From: Cellvibrionales bacterium UBA2618
GTDB lineage: Bacteria > Pseudomonadota > Gammaproteobacteria > Pseudomonadales > Porticoccaceae
Assembly (NCBI GenBank): GCA_002339165.1
Contig: DDJS01000099.1
Span: forward strand, 1 to 20,989
Length of the DNA: 20,989 nt
Direction: 5' to 3'
In this document: positions 8,213 to 15,656 of the stretch, piece by piece
Layout: each line of letters starts with the position of its first letter
Numbering within the stretch: position 1 is the stretch's first letter
Program-made: the position numbers and the translations under genes
The notes under the pieces: generated by a model
Seen by the model: the letters and a program-made list of their open reading frames with translations, nothing else
What the model was told of the DNA's origin: nothing
Database searches by the model: none

Positions 8213-8236
8213 GTTGATAGTTACTCCAGAAGTAGG

Positions 8237-10348
8237 CTAATTTTTGACTCGATAAACTCTGCGCACGGGGCCTAAACTGCGCACTCTTCGCAGTATGTCG
8301 GCCAGGTGAATACGGTCGCGCACGGTCAATACTAGATCGACGATGCTGGTGTAGGCGTCTTTATCCAAGGTGCTGATTTTTTCAATGATCGCATCTTTTT
8401 CGGTAATTCTAGAGGCTAGAGTGGCGATAAAGCCACGCTCGGGAGTGACTTCCACCTTGAGTTCTACCGGAAACTGGCCATTGACTTCACTCGACCAGGT
8501 CATGGGGGTGCATTTTTCTGGATTTGAGCGTAGATCGCTGAGGTTTCTGCAGGAGTCCAAATGCACCACTAAGCCTTTTCCAGGCGTGAGATGACCCAAA
8601 ATTGGATCACCTGGAATGGGGTGGCAGCAGCGCCCATACTGGAGTAATAACCCCTGTTGCGAGCCTACCTCTAGCGGCAGCGTTGGCTTACGTTGATTTT
8701 CTTGCGGGTGTTGTTTGTCGACCGGCACAATGAGATTGGCAACGGCCAGGGGTACGCGGTTACCTAGACCAATTTGTTGCAGAATATACTCAAAGGTAGA
8801 GGCCCCGGAGGTTTTTAAAATGCGTTTAATCTCCGACTTTTTTAATTGCTTATAGCTGGTTCCAAACTTGCCTAGCGCCTGATCTAGCAGGCGCTTGCCG
8901 AGATTCACCGATTCGTCGTGTTCCTGTTGTTTTAGGAAGTGGCGAATCGCGCTGCGGGCTTTTGCGGTGGCCACAAAGCTCAGCCAATTAGGGTTGGGTT
9001 GGGCGCCATCGGCGCTAATAATTTCGACCTTTTGACCGCTTTGCAACGATTCGGACAGCGGCGTTAGTTGCCCATCGACGCGACAGGCAATGCAACTGTT
9101 GCCGAGGCCGGTGTGCACAGAATAAGCAAAATCAATCGCCGTAGCGCCGGAGGGGAGCTGGATGATCTCGCCGCGAGGCGTGAACACGTAGACTTCGTCG
9201 GGGAACAGATCAGCCTTGACATGCTCGAGAAATTCGAGTGAATCGCCAGCTTGTTTTTGCATTGCCAAGAGGCCCTGAATCCAGCGCGAAGCTCTGCGTT
9301 GGGTGCCTTCGTGGCGAGTATTGCCCGCCTTGTATTCGCCGTGCGCAGCGATACCAAAATTGGCAATGGTCTCCATTTCGGTAGTCCGGATTTGCACTTC
9401 GATGAGTACCCCGTGCATTCCCACCAATACCGTGTGCAAGGATTGGTAGCCATTTGCCTTGGGGATGGCTATATAGTCTTTGAATTCGCCAGGAACCGGT
9501 TTAAAAGTGCTGTGCATCATGCCCAGCGTCCGATAGCAATCATCGACCGAATCGACCACCAATCGGAAAGCAAAGACATCCATAATATCGCGAAAAGACT
9601 TCTTCTTTTCGCGCATTTTCAAATAGATGCTCCACAGGTGTTTCTCTCGGCCCTTTACCGTTGCCTGCACTGATTCGCGCTCTAGGCAGTTCTCTATCGC
9701 CTGGCGGATCTCCACAACAAAGGTCTTGCGGTTTTGTCGCGCCGCTTCGGTGGCCTCGCGCAGGCGCCGGTGCCTGAGCGGATACATAGCGGCAAAGCTC
9801 AATTCTTCAAACTCAATGCGAATATGGTCAATGCCTAACCGCTGCGCGATCGGCGCATAAATCTCCATGGTCTCGCGGGCAACGCGTCGTCGTTTGCCGG
9901 GTGACAAGGTTCCCAGGGTGCGCATATTGTGCAGTCGGTCGGCGAGTTTGACCAGTAACACGCGGATGTCTCGAGACATGGCGAGGGTCATTTTTTGAAA
10001 GCTTTCAGCCTGTTGCTGCGCCTTGGATTCAAACTCTATTTCGGTGAGTTTACTGACACCATCGACCAGATCGGCGACAGTACGGCCAAAGCGACGCGCG
10101 ATTTGACCTTTGGTGACCCCGGTATCTTCGATCACGTCATGCAGCATAGCCGCCATTAACCCTTCGGGGTCCATGTGCATATCGGCGAGTATGTTAGCCA
10201 CGGCTAGCGGATGGGTTATATAGAGGTCGCCGGTCTGTCGCATCTGACCAGTATGGCTGCGTTCTGCATAACGATAGGCGCGTTCTACTCTGCGGACATC
10301 AGCTTCTTCGAGGTACGATAGTTTTTCTGTTAGTCCGAGAAGCACCAA
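8237..10348 (-). CDS. spoT: Bifunctional (p)ppGpp synthetase/hydrolase SpoT
   Basis: SpoT degrades and makes the stringent-response alarmones. The 703 residues match E. coli SpoT. Domains: HD hydrolase (about 24-190) with HTGQMR, YITHP (His46), MLHDVIEDT (His70, Asp71, Glu74, Asp75) and KLADRLHNMRTL, all intact; synthetase (about 232-342) with FRDIMDVFAFR, KDYIAIPKANGYQSLHT and IEVQIRT, also intact by motif; TGS (about 388-448) with FPDEVYVFTPRG; zinc-finger/RIS region with RCCHPIPGD (573-581) and HLDSC; C-terminal ACT (about 628-700). Odd: the synthetase motif normally AAHW-x-YK reads AAHGEYK (Gly337). The start is TTG at 10346-10348 or the next codon GTG; AGGGAG is 9 or 12 bases upstream. 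It lies 29 bases after rpoZ. Confidence 0.97.
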   Translation of the reverse strand: MVLLGLTEKLSYLEEADVRRVERAYRYAERSHTGQMRQTGDLYITHPLAVANILADMHMDPEGLMAAMLHDVIEDTGVTKGQIARRFGRTVADLVDGVSKLTEIEFESKAQQQAESFQKMTLAMSRDIRVLLVKLADRLHNMRTLGTLSPGKRRRVARETMEIYAPIAQRLGIDHIRIEFEELSFAAMYPLRHRRLREATEAARQNRKTFVVEIRQAIENCLERESVQATVKGREKHLWSIYLKMREKKKSFRDIMDVFAFRLVVDSVDDCYRTLGMMHSTFKPVPGEFKDYIAIPKANGYQSLHTVLVGMHGVLIEVQIRTTEMETIANFGIAAHGEYKAGNTRHEGTQRRASRWIQGLLAMQKQAGDSLEFLEHVKADLFPDEVYVFTPRGEIIQLPSGATAIDFAYSVHTGLGNSCIACRVDGQLTPLSESLQSGQKVEIISADGAQPNPNWLSFVATAKARSAIRHFLKQQEHDESVNLGKRLLDQALGKFGTSYKQLKKSEIKRILKTSGASTFEYILQQIGLGNRVPLAVANLIVPVDKQHPQENQRKPTLPLEVGSQQGLLLQYGRCCHPIPGDPILGHLTPGKGLVVHLDSCRNLSDLRSNPEKCTPMTWSSEVNGQFPVELKVEVTPERGFIATLASRITEKDAIIEKISTLDKDAYTSIVDLVLTVRDRIHLADILRRVRSLGPVRRVYRVKN

Positions 10349-10377
10349 TCGCTTGGCTCCCTGTGTTGTAGCAAAAG

Positions 10378-10773
10378 CTATTCGATAGGTTCTTGCCCTG
10401 GGGCGGTCTGTTCGCCCGTCGTCGTCGGCGTATCATCAGCCGCTGAGTCTGGCATGGTTTGTTCGGCGTCGTCGGCGGTTGAGTCTGGCGTGGCTTGTTC
10501 GGCGGCTTCAATCGTTTCGCCTTCGCCGATCTCTAACAGATCATCGCCATCGTCTAAGGTGAACTCTTGTTTAATTGGGATCAAGATGCTCGCGTCGATC
10601 AGACCTTTGGCGATCTCGCGCAGGGCCACTACCGTCGGCTTGTCGTTTTCTTCTGGAACCAGCGCGGGACGACCTTCAACTGCCAATTGGCGGGCCCTCT
10701 TTGAGCCGATCATAACCAACTCAAAGCGGTTGTCTACGTTTTCCAAACAATCTTCCACAGTGATGCGAGCCAT
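10378..10773 (-). CDS. rpoZ: DNA-directed RNA polymerase omega subunit, with long acidic tail
   Basis: Omega binds the beta-prime subunit, helps RNA polymerase assembly and forms part of a ppGpp site. The conserved core MARITVEDCLENVDNRFELV through RARQLA, LVPEENDKPTVVALREIAKGLI (1-65) aligns with E. coli omega (91 residues). This one has 131 residues: an acidic tail from about 72 contains a 12-residue tandem repeat, EQATPDSTADDA then EQTMPDSAADDT, with a degenerate third copy (EQTAPG). The start is the ATG at 10771-10773, with GGAGAT a few bases upstream; the frame stays open 25 codons further, but that part is not omega-like. It sits between gmk (84-base gap) and spoT (29-base gap), tying it to the ppGpp enzyme. 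Confidence 0.96.
   Translation of the reverse strand: MARITVEDCLENVDNRFELVMIGSKRARQLAVEGRPALVPEENDKPTVVALREIAKGLIDASILIPIKQEFTLDDGDDLLEIGEGETIEAAEQATPDSTADDAEQTMPDSAADDTPTTTGEQTAPGQEPIE
10438..10509. repeat. 36-base tandem repeat inside rpoZ
   Basis: Two imperfect copies with a 36-base period: GAGTCTGGC occurs at 10445 and again at 10481, each followed by a near-identical TGG(T/C)TTGTTCGGCG. In frame it encodes the 12-residue acidic repeat of the omega tail. Confidence 0.8.
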
Positions 10774-10793
10774 GTTATCTCCAGAAATTAGTG

Positions 10794-10808
10794 CCCACAC
10801 GCTGTGGG
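10794..10808 (-). promoter_or_regulatory. Hairpin in the rpoZ leader
   Basis: Seen: CCCACA (10794-10799) and TGTGGG (10803-10808), perfect 6-base arms with a 3-base loop, 20 bases before the rpoZ start in the gmk-rpoZ gap. No T-tract follows, so termination is unlikely; it could mark an mRNA processing or stability site. Function inferred. Confidence 0.3.
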
Positions 10809-10857
10809 GGAAAGCCAAATTTTTGACCGAGCCCACTAGTGTAACCAATGCACGAGG

Positions 10858-11472
10858 TTACGACAATAAATCAGCGATTAAATTTTCCAGTTCTGCGCCT
10901 TTTACGCAACTAGAGGTGTGCTGCTTTTTAATCAGTAATTCCAAATTTCGGCAGGCGATGTCGAACTGGTCGTTGACCAGAATGTAATCGGCGTCGCCAC
11001 AGTGGCTCATTTCTTCGTGGGCTGCCGCAACTCGTTTGTCGATGACTTCCGAGCTGTCTTGTCCGCGGCCTACTAGACGTTCGCGAAGGGCTTCTTTGGA
11101 CGGTGGCAAAATAAAAATACTGCGGCTATTGGCAAATACTCGGCGAACCTGTTCGGCGCCTTGCCAGTCAATTTCGAGGATCACGTCAGTGCCATCTGCA
11201 AGGTGTCTTTCGACCCACACTCGTGATGTGCCGTAGAGATTACCATGCACCTGTGCAGATTCTAAGAAAGCTTGCTCTTCGAGCATGCACTGAAATATGT
11301 CGCGCGTTACGAAATGGTAGTTAGCGCCGTCTACCTCGCCCGGACGCGGTGTACGAGTAGTGTGTGAGATCGACGCGCGTAGACCTGTGACGCGCGTTAA
11401 AATATGGTTTACGAGGCTGGTTTTGCCGGCGCCCGAGGGAGCCGAGATAATAAACAGCGTGCCATGTGCCAT
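10858..11472 (-). CDS. gmk: Guanylate kinase
   Basis: Gmk converts GMP and ATP to GDP and ADP in the cytoplasm. The 204 residues match the family. Seen: N-terminus MAHGTLFIISAPSGAGKTSL with the P-loop SGAGKT (about 13-18), SHTTRTPRPGEVDGANYHFV (GMP-binding, about 36-55), YGTSR (about 80-84), ILEIDWQGAEQVRR and IFILPPSKEALRERLVGRGQDS (lid). The ATG at 11470-11472 matches the E. coli N-terminus; the upstream GGAACC is a weak ribosome site. It is followed by rpoZ and spoT, the classical gmk-rpoZ-spoT order. The pathway supplies the guanine nucleotides that SpoT turns over. Confidence 0.97.
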   Translation of the reverse strand: MAHGTLFIISAPSGAGKTSLVNHILTRVTGLRASISHTTRTPRPGEVDGANYHFVTRDIFQCMLEEQAFLESAQVHGNLYGTSRVWVERHLADGTDVILEIDWQGAEQVRRVFANSRSIFILPPSKEALRERLVGRGQDSSEVIDKRVAAAHEEMSHCGDADYILVNDQFDIACRNLELLIKKQHTSSCVKGAELENLIADLLS

Positions 11473-11537
11473 AGAGTGGTTCCATTGTTGAGGTTTCGGC
11501 GAAGATACTTGGTAGCATCACAGATCGCTCACCGAGC

Positions 11538-11732
11538 CTAATTATTCCAGATTCCTGCCGGTGGTTGAAGACCGTCTTTGCTAACCGCACGCAGCGTAAT
11601 ACTACCATCGTTACGATGGATTACGTCGTCGATATGAATACCGTTTGGCGAATTTTTTTGATCCTTTTCCGCAGCGCTTACGATGATGGGCCAATCATTC
11701 GATATTTTGAATCTGTTCGCGCATCTGTTCAA
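11538..11732 (-). CDS. Possible small protein between yicC and gmk (unrecognised)
   Basis: An open frame starting at TTG 11730-11732, inside the last codons of yicC, and ending in TAG: 64 residues. AAGG lies about 7 bases upstream. The part outside yicC reads NDWPIIVSAAEKDQKNSPNG...IDDVIHRNDGSITLRAVSKDG and looks like a small soluble beta-rich protein, with codon use like its neighbours. No family recognised. It fills most of the 222-base yicC-gmk gap, so it may be a real small gene, a relic, or simply an open leader. Confidence 0.35.
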   Translation of the reverse strand: MNRCANRFKISNDWPIIVSAAEKDQKNSPNGIHIDDVIHRNDGSITLRAVSKDGLQPPAGIWNN

Positions 11733-12558
11733 TTAAAACCTTGAGCTCAACAGACACGCCAGTGGTGGTGGCCGACAGCGATTTAGCGCCGAGGGTGTTG
11801 GCCTCTCGATTGAGTTCTTGCATTAAAAAGTCCAATCGTCGACCAATCGGTTCGTCATTTTTCAGCACTCGACGAATTTCGTCGATGTGGGCCTCCAATC
11901 GGTCTAATTCTTCATCGACGTCGGCGCGGTTTGCGATAATCGCTATTTCTTGCTCTACGCGTTCGGCATCAAGGCCGGACGTTAACTGTGCCAGTCGATC
12001 ATTGAGGCGTTGCTGTTGGTGCGCGAGGATCTGCGGAAGTTCGACGCGAACCAGAGCGAGTTGCTGGTGCATTGCATCGAGGCGAGAAACAATCATGGCG
12101 ACCAATTTTTTACCCTCGCGCGATCGCCCTTCGCGAAGTTGATCGATCGTGGCCTGAAAGACATCGGTGACGGCGGACTGCATCTGTTCATGATCTACCT
12201 CCAACTCTTTTAACACGCCTGGCCAGCGCATGACCTCATGCGCCGACAGGGGAGCGGGGTTTTGCATGGTTGCTGCCAAGCTCTCGGCGACAGCAATATA
12301 CTGCTTTGCGAGGTTTAAATTGGCGTCTAAGGGGCCTTGGTTGCCGCTGTGGCCAAGTTGTATTTGGCAATCTACCTTACCGCGCTGCAATTGTGAGCGT
12401 GCCAACTCGCGCAGTGGCATCTCGGTATGACGCAGTGTTTCTGGGAGTCGAAAGCTGGTTTCGAAATACCGGTGATTGACCGAGCGTAGTTCGCAGGCAA
12501 TTGATCCCCATGGGTGGTCGTGAGTAATGCGCGCAAACGCCGTCATACTTCTTGGCAT
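11695..12558 (-). CDS. yicC: YicC-family endoribonuclease
   Basis: YicC/YloC proteins are endoribonucleases linked to turnover of small regulatory RNAs such as RyhB in E. coli. At 287 residues this is exactly the usual length. Seen: MPRSMTAFARI (1-11), ELRSVNHRYFETSFRLPE (23-40), LQRGKVDCQI, MRWPGVL, the DVDEELDRLEAHIDEIR block (about 214-230) and the near-invariant C-terminus GRRLDFLMQELNREANTLGAKS...ELKVLIEQMREQIQNIE. ATG start with GGAG eight bases upstream. It heads the leftward unit yicC-gmk-rpoZ-spoT-ridA and is divergent from rph, another RNA-processing gene. Confidence 0.95.
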   Translation of the reverse strand: MPRSMTAFARITHDHPWGSIACELRSVNHRYFETSFRLPETLRHTEMPLRELARSQLQRGKVDCQIQLGHSGNQGPLDANLNLAKQYIAVAESLAATMQNPAPLSAHEVMRWPGVLKELEVDHEQMQSAVTDVFQATIDQLREGRSREGKKLVAMIVSRLDAMHQQLALVRVELPQILAHQQQRLNDRLAQLTSGLDAERVEQEIAIIANRADVDEELDRLEAHIDEIRRVLKNDEPIGRRLDFLMQELNREANTLGAKSLSATTTGVSVELKVLIEQMREQIQNIE

Positions 12559-12633
12559 TTTGAGTCTCCGATATTAACTAGGCATCAATGGTAACAAAAG
12601 TGGATCATGTCGGAGTTCAATTTAGGCGCTGGC

Positions 12634-12687
12634 AGAAAAATAATTTTCTATTAGATACGGCTATCTGCTTTGTCGAAGTTATATAAT
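12634..12687 (+). promoter_or_regulatory. rph promoter region with two dyads
   Basis: Seen in the 154-base yicC/rph gap: a perfect TATAAT (12682-12687), 25 bases before the rph start, without a good -35 box. Upstream are two short dyads: AGAAAA (12634-12639) with TTTTCT (12644-12649), and AGATA (12653-12657) with TATCT (12662-12666). The second covers the -35 position. The -10 call rests on the hexamer alone. Confidence 0.4.
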
Positions 12688-12712
12688 GCATCTTTTTCAA
12701 AGGAAGCATGGT

Positions 12713-13432
12713 ATGAATCGTCCCAGTGGGCGTCGCCCAGAACAGTTGCGGCCCGTAAAAATTACGCGTGATTACACCTGCCATGCCGAGGGATCGGTAC
12801 TGGTTGAATTTGGCGAGACCAAAGTTATATGTACCGCTAGCGTCGAGTCCGGTGTGCCACGATTCTTGCGTGGTAAGGGCCAGGGCTGGGTGACTGCAGA
12901 GTACGGCATGCTGCCCCGCTCGACTAATAGTCGGATGGGACGCGAGGCGGCGCGCGGTAAGCAAGGTGGCCGCACCCAAGAGATTCAAAGGTTGATAGGA
13001 CGCTCGCTGCGCGCCGCGGTGAATCTGAAAAAGCTGGGTGAACACACAATTAATATTGACTGCGATGTAATTCAGGCGGATGGCGGCACGCGGACTGCCT
13101 CGATTACTGGTGCCTGCGTTGCACTGGTCGATGCAATACGCCATTTGCAGCGCACCAAAGCGATTAACGGCGACCCATTAGTGAGTATGATCGCGGCGGT
13201 TTCGGTGGGAATTTATCAGGATACCGCGGTGTTGGATCTAGATTATGCCGAGGACTCGCGCGCGCAGACCGATATGAATGTTGTGATGAACGACAGCGGC
13301 GGGTTTATTGAAGTTCAGGGGACGGCTGAGGGTGCGGCATTTTCGCAGGAAGAACTCGGCGAAATGATGCGCCTCGCCAATAATGGTATCGCCGATCTGC
13401 TGCGAGTGCAGGGCATGGCGCTGGGCCAATGA
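12713..13432 (+). CDS. rph: Ribonuclease PH
   Basis: RNase PH is a phosphate-dependent 3'-5' exoribonuclease that trims tRNA and other RNA 3' ends as a hexamer. 239 residues, as usual. Seen: MNRPSGRRPEQLRPV (1-15), VPRFLRGKGQGWVTAEYGMLPRST (48-71), QADGGTRTASITGA (121-134) with the phosphate-binding Arg127, and DLDYAEDSRAQTDMNVVM (175-192) with metal-site aspartates. The start is ATG 12713, with AGGAAG six bases upstream; the in-frame TTG-like extension to 12686 would begin inside the TATAAT box. It precedes pyrE by 19 bases, as in the rph-pyrE operon of E. coli, and appears intact, unlike the frameshifted allele of E. coli K-12. Confidence 0.97.
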   Translation: MNRPSGRRPEQLRPVKITRDYTCHAEGSVLVEFGETKVICTASVESGVPRFLRGKGQGWVTAEYGMLPRSTNSRMGREAARGKQGGRTQEIQRLIGRSLRAAVNLKKLGEHTINIDCDVIQADGGTRTASITGACVALVDAIRHLQRTKAINGDPLVSMIAAVSVGIYQDTAVLDLDYAEDSRAQTDMNVVMNDSGGFIEVQGTAEGAAFSQEELGEMMRLANNGIADLLRVQGMALGQ

Positions 13433-13451
13433 GTGGCATAGGCGGTGACTA

Positions 13452-14093
13452 ATGAACGATTATAAGCAACAATTTATCGATCAAGCGATCGCCAGCAAGG
13501 CATTGTCGTTTGGCGAATTCCAGTTAAAATCGGGACGGATTTCGCCCTACTTTTTTAATGCAGGCAAGTTTTACACGGGCGGCGCCTTAGCCACATTGGG
13601 GCGCTGTTATGCCGAGGCGATTGTCCGTTCGGGTATTCAGTTCGAACTCTTGTTTGGGCCTGCGTACAAGGGCATTACTCTCGCCGGAGCGACTGCGGTT
13701 GCGCTCTCTGAATACCATCAGATAGACGTTCCCTACAGCTATAATCGCAAGGAAGAAAAGTCCCATGGTGAAGGCGGGTCGCTGGTCGGCGCCCCTCTCT
13801 CGGGGCGTGTATTAATCGTCGATGATGTGATAACCGCCGGTACTGCGGTGGCCGAGGTGATGAGCCTGTTGGCAGGCAGTGATGCTCAACCAGCGGGTGT
13901 GCTGGTCGGATTGGACCGAAGGGAGCGCGGGCCCGATGGACGCTCGGCAACCGAGGTCGTCGAGCGCAAGCACGGCGTTCCAGTGGTCAGTATTGTTGAT
14001 ATTACCGATGTCTTAGAATTTATAATGGCCCGCCCAGAACTGCGAAAGTGGTGCGATGCAGTGGCTAGTTACCGCGATACTTATGGTCTATAA
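13452..14093 (+). CDS. pyrE: Orotate phosphoribosyltransferase
   Basis: PyrE joins orotate and PRPP to give OMP in pyrimidine synthesis. 213 residues, like E. coli PyrE. Seen: FQLKSGRISPYFFNAGKF (23-40), FGPAYKGI (68-75), the catalytic loop RKEEKSHGEGG (99-109) and the PRPP-binding motif VLIVDDVITAGTA (120-132). The ATG has GGCGGTGA in front. It follows rph by only 19 bases, too little for the rph-pyrE attenuator known in E. coli, so UTP control by that route looks absent. In Pseudomonas crc lies between pyrE and rph; it is not here. Confidence 0.97.
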   Translation: MNDYKQQFIDQAIASKALSFGEFQLKSGRISPYFFNAGKFYTGGALATLGRCYAEAIVRSGIQFELLFGPAYKGITLAGATAVALSEYHQIDVPYSYNRKEEKSHGEGGSLVGAPLSGRVLIVDDVITAGTAVAEVMSLLAGSDAQPAGVLVGLDRRERGPDGRSATEVVERKHGVPVVSIVDITDVLEFIMARPELRKWCDAVASYRDTYGL

Positions 14094-14103
14094 AAGCTAA
14101 TCA

Positions 14104-14133
14104 TTCGCCGTTTGGCTCGGTTTAGGCGGCGAA
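14104..14133. terminator. Possible terminator between pyrE and slmA
   Basis: Seen: TTCGCCG (14104-14110) and CGGCGAA (14127-14133), perfect 7-base arms with a 16-base loop, between the convergent pyrE and slmA genes. The plus strand has no T-run after it; the minus strand has a loose one (TTTT within 14 bases). A bidirectional terminator is plausible but not strong. Confidence 0.35.
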
Positions 14134-14142
14134 AATACATAT

Positions 14143-14730
14143 TCAGGCAAACATGCCCAAGGTGATTAGTTTCCACTGTGTCGGCCAGTCTGTGCTAGGT
14201 AGTTGCTTAAAATCGCTGCGAACGTATTGATGAATTTTACCTTCGACGGTGCAGACCATCAGGTTGACCGCAGTGCCTATCGCCACCTCGACCTTTAGAC
14301 CTTCTCTTATCTGAGCTTCTCGCAGTAGCTGTTTTAATTGGCTTTCCAAGCGGTCATAAAATTGTGCTACGCGTTTGTGTAGTTGCTCGGTTTCCCCGGT
14401 CAGTGCGTCACCGTTTAAAATTCGCGTGATGCCAGGGTTCTTTTCTGAAAATGCCAGTACCAATGTGAGTATTCGATAACACTGGTCGATGGTGCTTGAG
14501 TCGTCGTTTAATATCGACGAAATACGCCCGAAAATGGTTGCTTCGATAAAATCTATCAGGCCTTCGAACATGCGAGTTTTACTCGGAAAGTGCCGGTATA
14601 GCGCCGCCTCCGAAACCCCCAACTCCGCCGCCAAGGCAGCGGTGGTAATTCGCTGGCCTTTGGACACCTCCAGCATGCGCGCTAACGCTTGCAGTATTTC
14701 CTGTGCTCTGGACCCTCTCTTCCCTGCCAT
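14143..14730 (-). CDS. slmA: SlmA nucleoid occlusion factor (TetR family)
   Basis: SlmA binds specific chromosomal sites and, when DNA-bound, blocks FtsZ assembly over the nucleoid. About 195 residues. Seen: EILQALARMLE, then the helix-turn-helix ITTAALAAELGVSEAALYRHFPSKTRMFEGLIDFIE, nearly identical to E. coli SlmA, with KNPGITRILNGDAL, FYDRLESQLKQLLREAQIREG and YVRSDFKQLPS in the C-terminal domain. Two starts are possible, ATG 14736 or ATG 14730; the second has GGAG eight bases upstream and overlaps the argB stop as TAATG, so I prefer it. It is last in the coaBC-algC-argB-slmA unit. In Pseudomonas the corresponding gene was called ttk. Confidence 0.93.
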   Translation of the reverse strand: MAGKRGSRAQEILQALARMLEVSKGQRITTAALAAELGVSEAALYRHFPSKTRMFEGLIDFIEATIFGRISSILNDDSSTIDQCYRILTLVLAFSEKNPGITRILNGDALTGETEQLHKRVAQFYDRLESQLKQLLREAQIREGLKVEVAIGTAVNLMVCTVEGKIHQYVRSDFKQLPSTDWPTQWKLITLGMFA

Positions 14731-15656
14731 TAGCATGTCTCCGCGTGGCTATGAGATTGGTTGCTGATCAAGGTGCCGACACCCTCATCGGTAAAAATTT
14801 CGAGCATCACAGCATGGTTGACCCGACCATCTATAATGTGTGCATTTGGCACGCCCGCTTTGACCGCATTGAGAGCGCAGCGTATTTTTGGCAGCATGCC
14901 GCCATGCACGACGCCATCGGCTATTAACTGGTCGACGCGCTCTGCTGAAAGTCCCGTTAGGGTTTGTCCCTGCTGATCCATTAACCCAGGTACGTTGGTG
15001 AGCAATATCAATTTCTCTGCGCCGAGAACTTCAGCCATTTTACCGGCGACTAAATCTGCGTTGATATTGTAGGACTCGCCGTTAGCACCAACGCCGATCG
15101 GCGCGATCACCGGTATAAAACCACTGTCTACCAGCATATCGATGACTGTCTTATCAATTGATTCGACCTCACCTACATGGCCGATATCAACGATTTCAGG
15201 AACCGACATGGCCGCGGTTTTTTGCGTGACGACAAGCTTTTTGGCGCGTATAAACTGGCCATCCTTACCGGTTATACCAAACGCCTTACCGCCGGCGCTG
15301 GATATCAAGTTAACAATTTGTTTGTTCACCGTAGCCCCGAGTACCATCTCCACCACATCCATTGTGCGGCTGTCGGTGACGCGCATGCCGTCGACAAAAT
15401 TAGAGTCGATACTGAGGCGTTCGAGCAAGGCGCCAATTTGCGGGCCACCACCATGAACCACGACCGGGTTTAGACCGACCGCTTTCATCAGCACAATGTC
15501 GCGCGCGAAACTGGCTTGCAGGCCTTCGTCGACCATTGCATTACCGCCGTATTTTACGACCACGGTTTTACCTGCAAAGCGCTGTATATAGGGCAGTGCT
15601 TTCGATATTACCTGCGCAGTTTTGTGAGCGCTGTCAGCGCTTTTGGATGCGTTCAT
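14730..15656 (-). CDS. argB: Acetylglutamate kinase
   Basis: ArgB phosphorylates N-acetylglutamate in arginine synthesis. 308 residues. Seen: VVVKYGGNAM (32-41), VVVHGGGPQIGALLERL (65-81), FVDGMRVTD, NINADLVAGKMAEVLGAEKLILLTNVPG and GGMLPKIRCALNAV. The N-terminal extension ending ALPYIQRFAGK is the helix found in hexameric, arginine-inhibited enzymes such as that of P. aeruginosa, so feedback inhibition by arginine is expected (family knowledge). Its ATG overlaps the algC TGA by four bases (ATGA), and its TAA overlaps the slmA start, so translation of the three is probably coupled. The algC-argB pair is as in Pseudomonas. Confidence 0.97.
   Translation of the reverse strand: MNASKSADSAHKTAQVISKALPYIQRFAGKTVVVKYGGNAMVDEGLQASFARDIVLMKAVGLNPVVVHGGGPQIGALLERLSIDSNFVDGMRVTDSRTMDVVEMVLGATVNKQIVNLISSAGGKAFGITGKDGQFIRAKKLVVTQKTAAMSVPEIVDIGHVGEVESIDKTVIDMLVDSGFIPVIAPIGVGANGESYNINADLVAGKMAEVLGAEKLILLTNVPGLMDQQGQTLTGLSAERVDQLIADGVVHGGMLPKIRCALNAVKAGVPNAHIIDGRVNHAVMLEIFTDEGVGTLISNQSHSHAETC

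Noticed and set aside
10454..10987. A 177-codon open frame on the plus strand across rpoZ and the end of gmk
   Set aside because: It is serine-rich, as expected from the complement of acidic and alanine-rich coding DNA, and both real genes are on the other strand.
12686..12712. In-frame upstream extension of rph
   Set aside because: The extra nine codons start inside the TATAAT element, lack a ribosome site, and the ATG at 12713 has a good AGGAAG at the right distance.
12617..13144. A 175-codon open frame antisense to the start of rph
   Set aside because: It lies opposite the well-conserved rph; its product has no family likeness and no ribosome site, so it is a shadow of rph codon bias.
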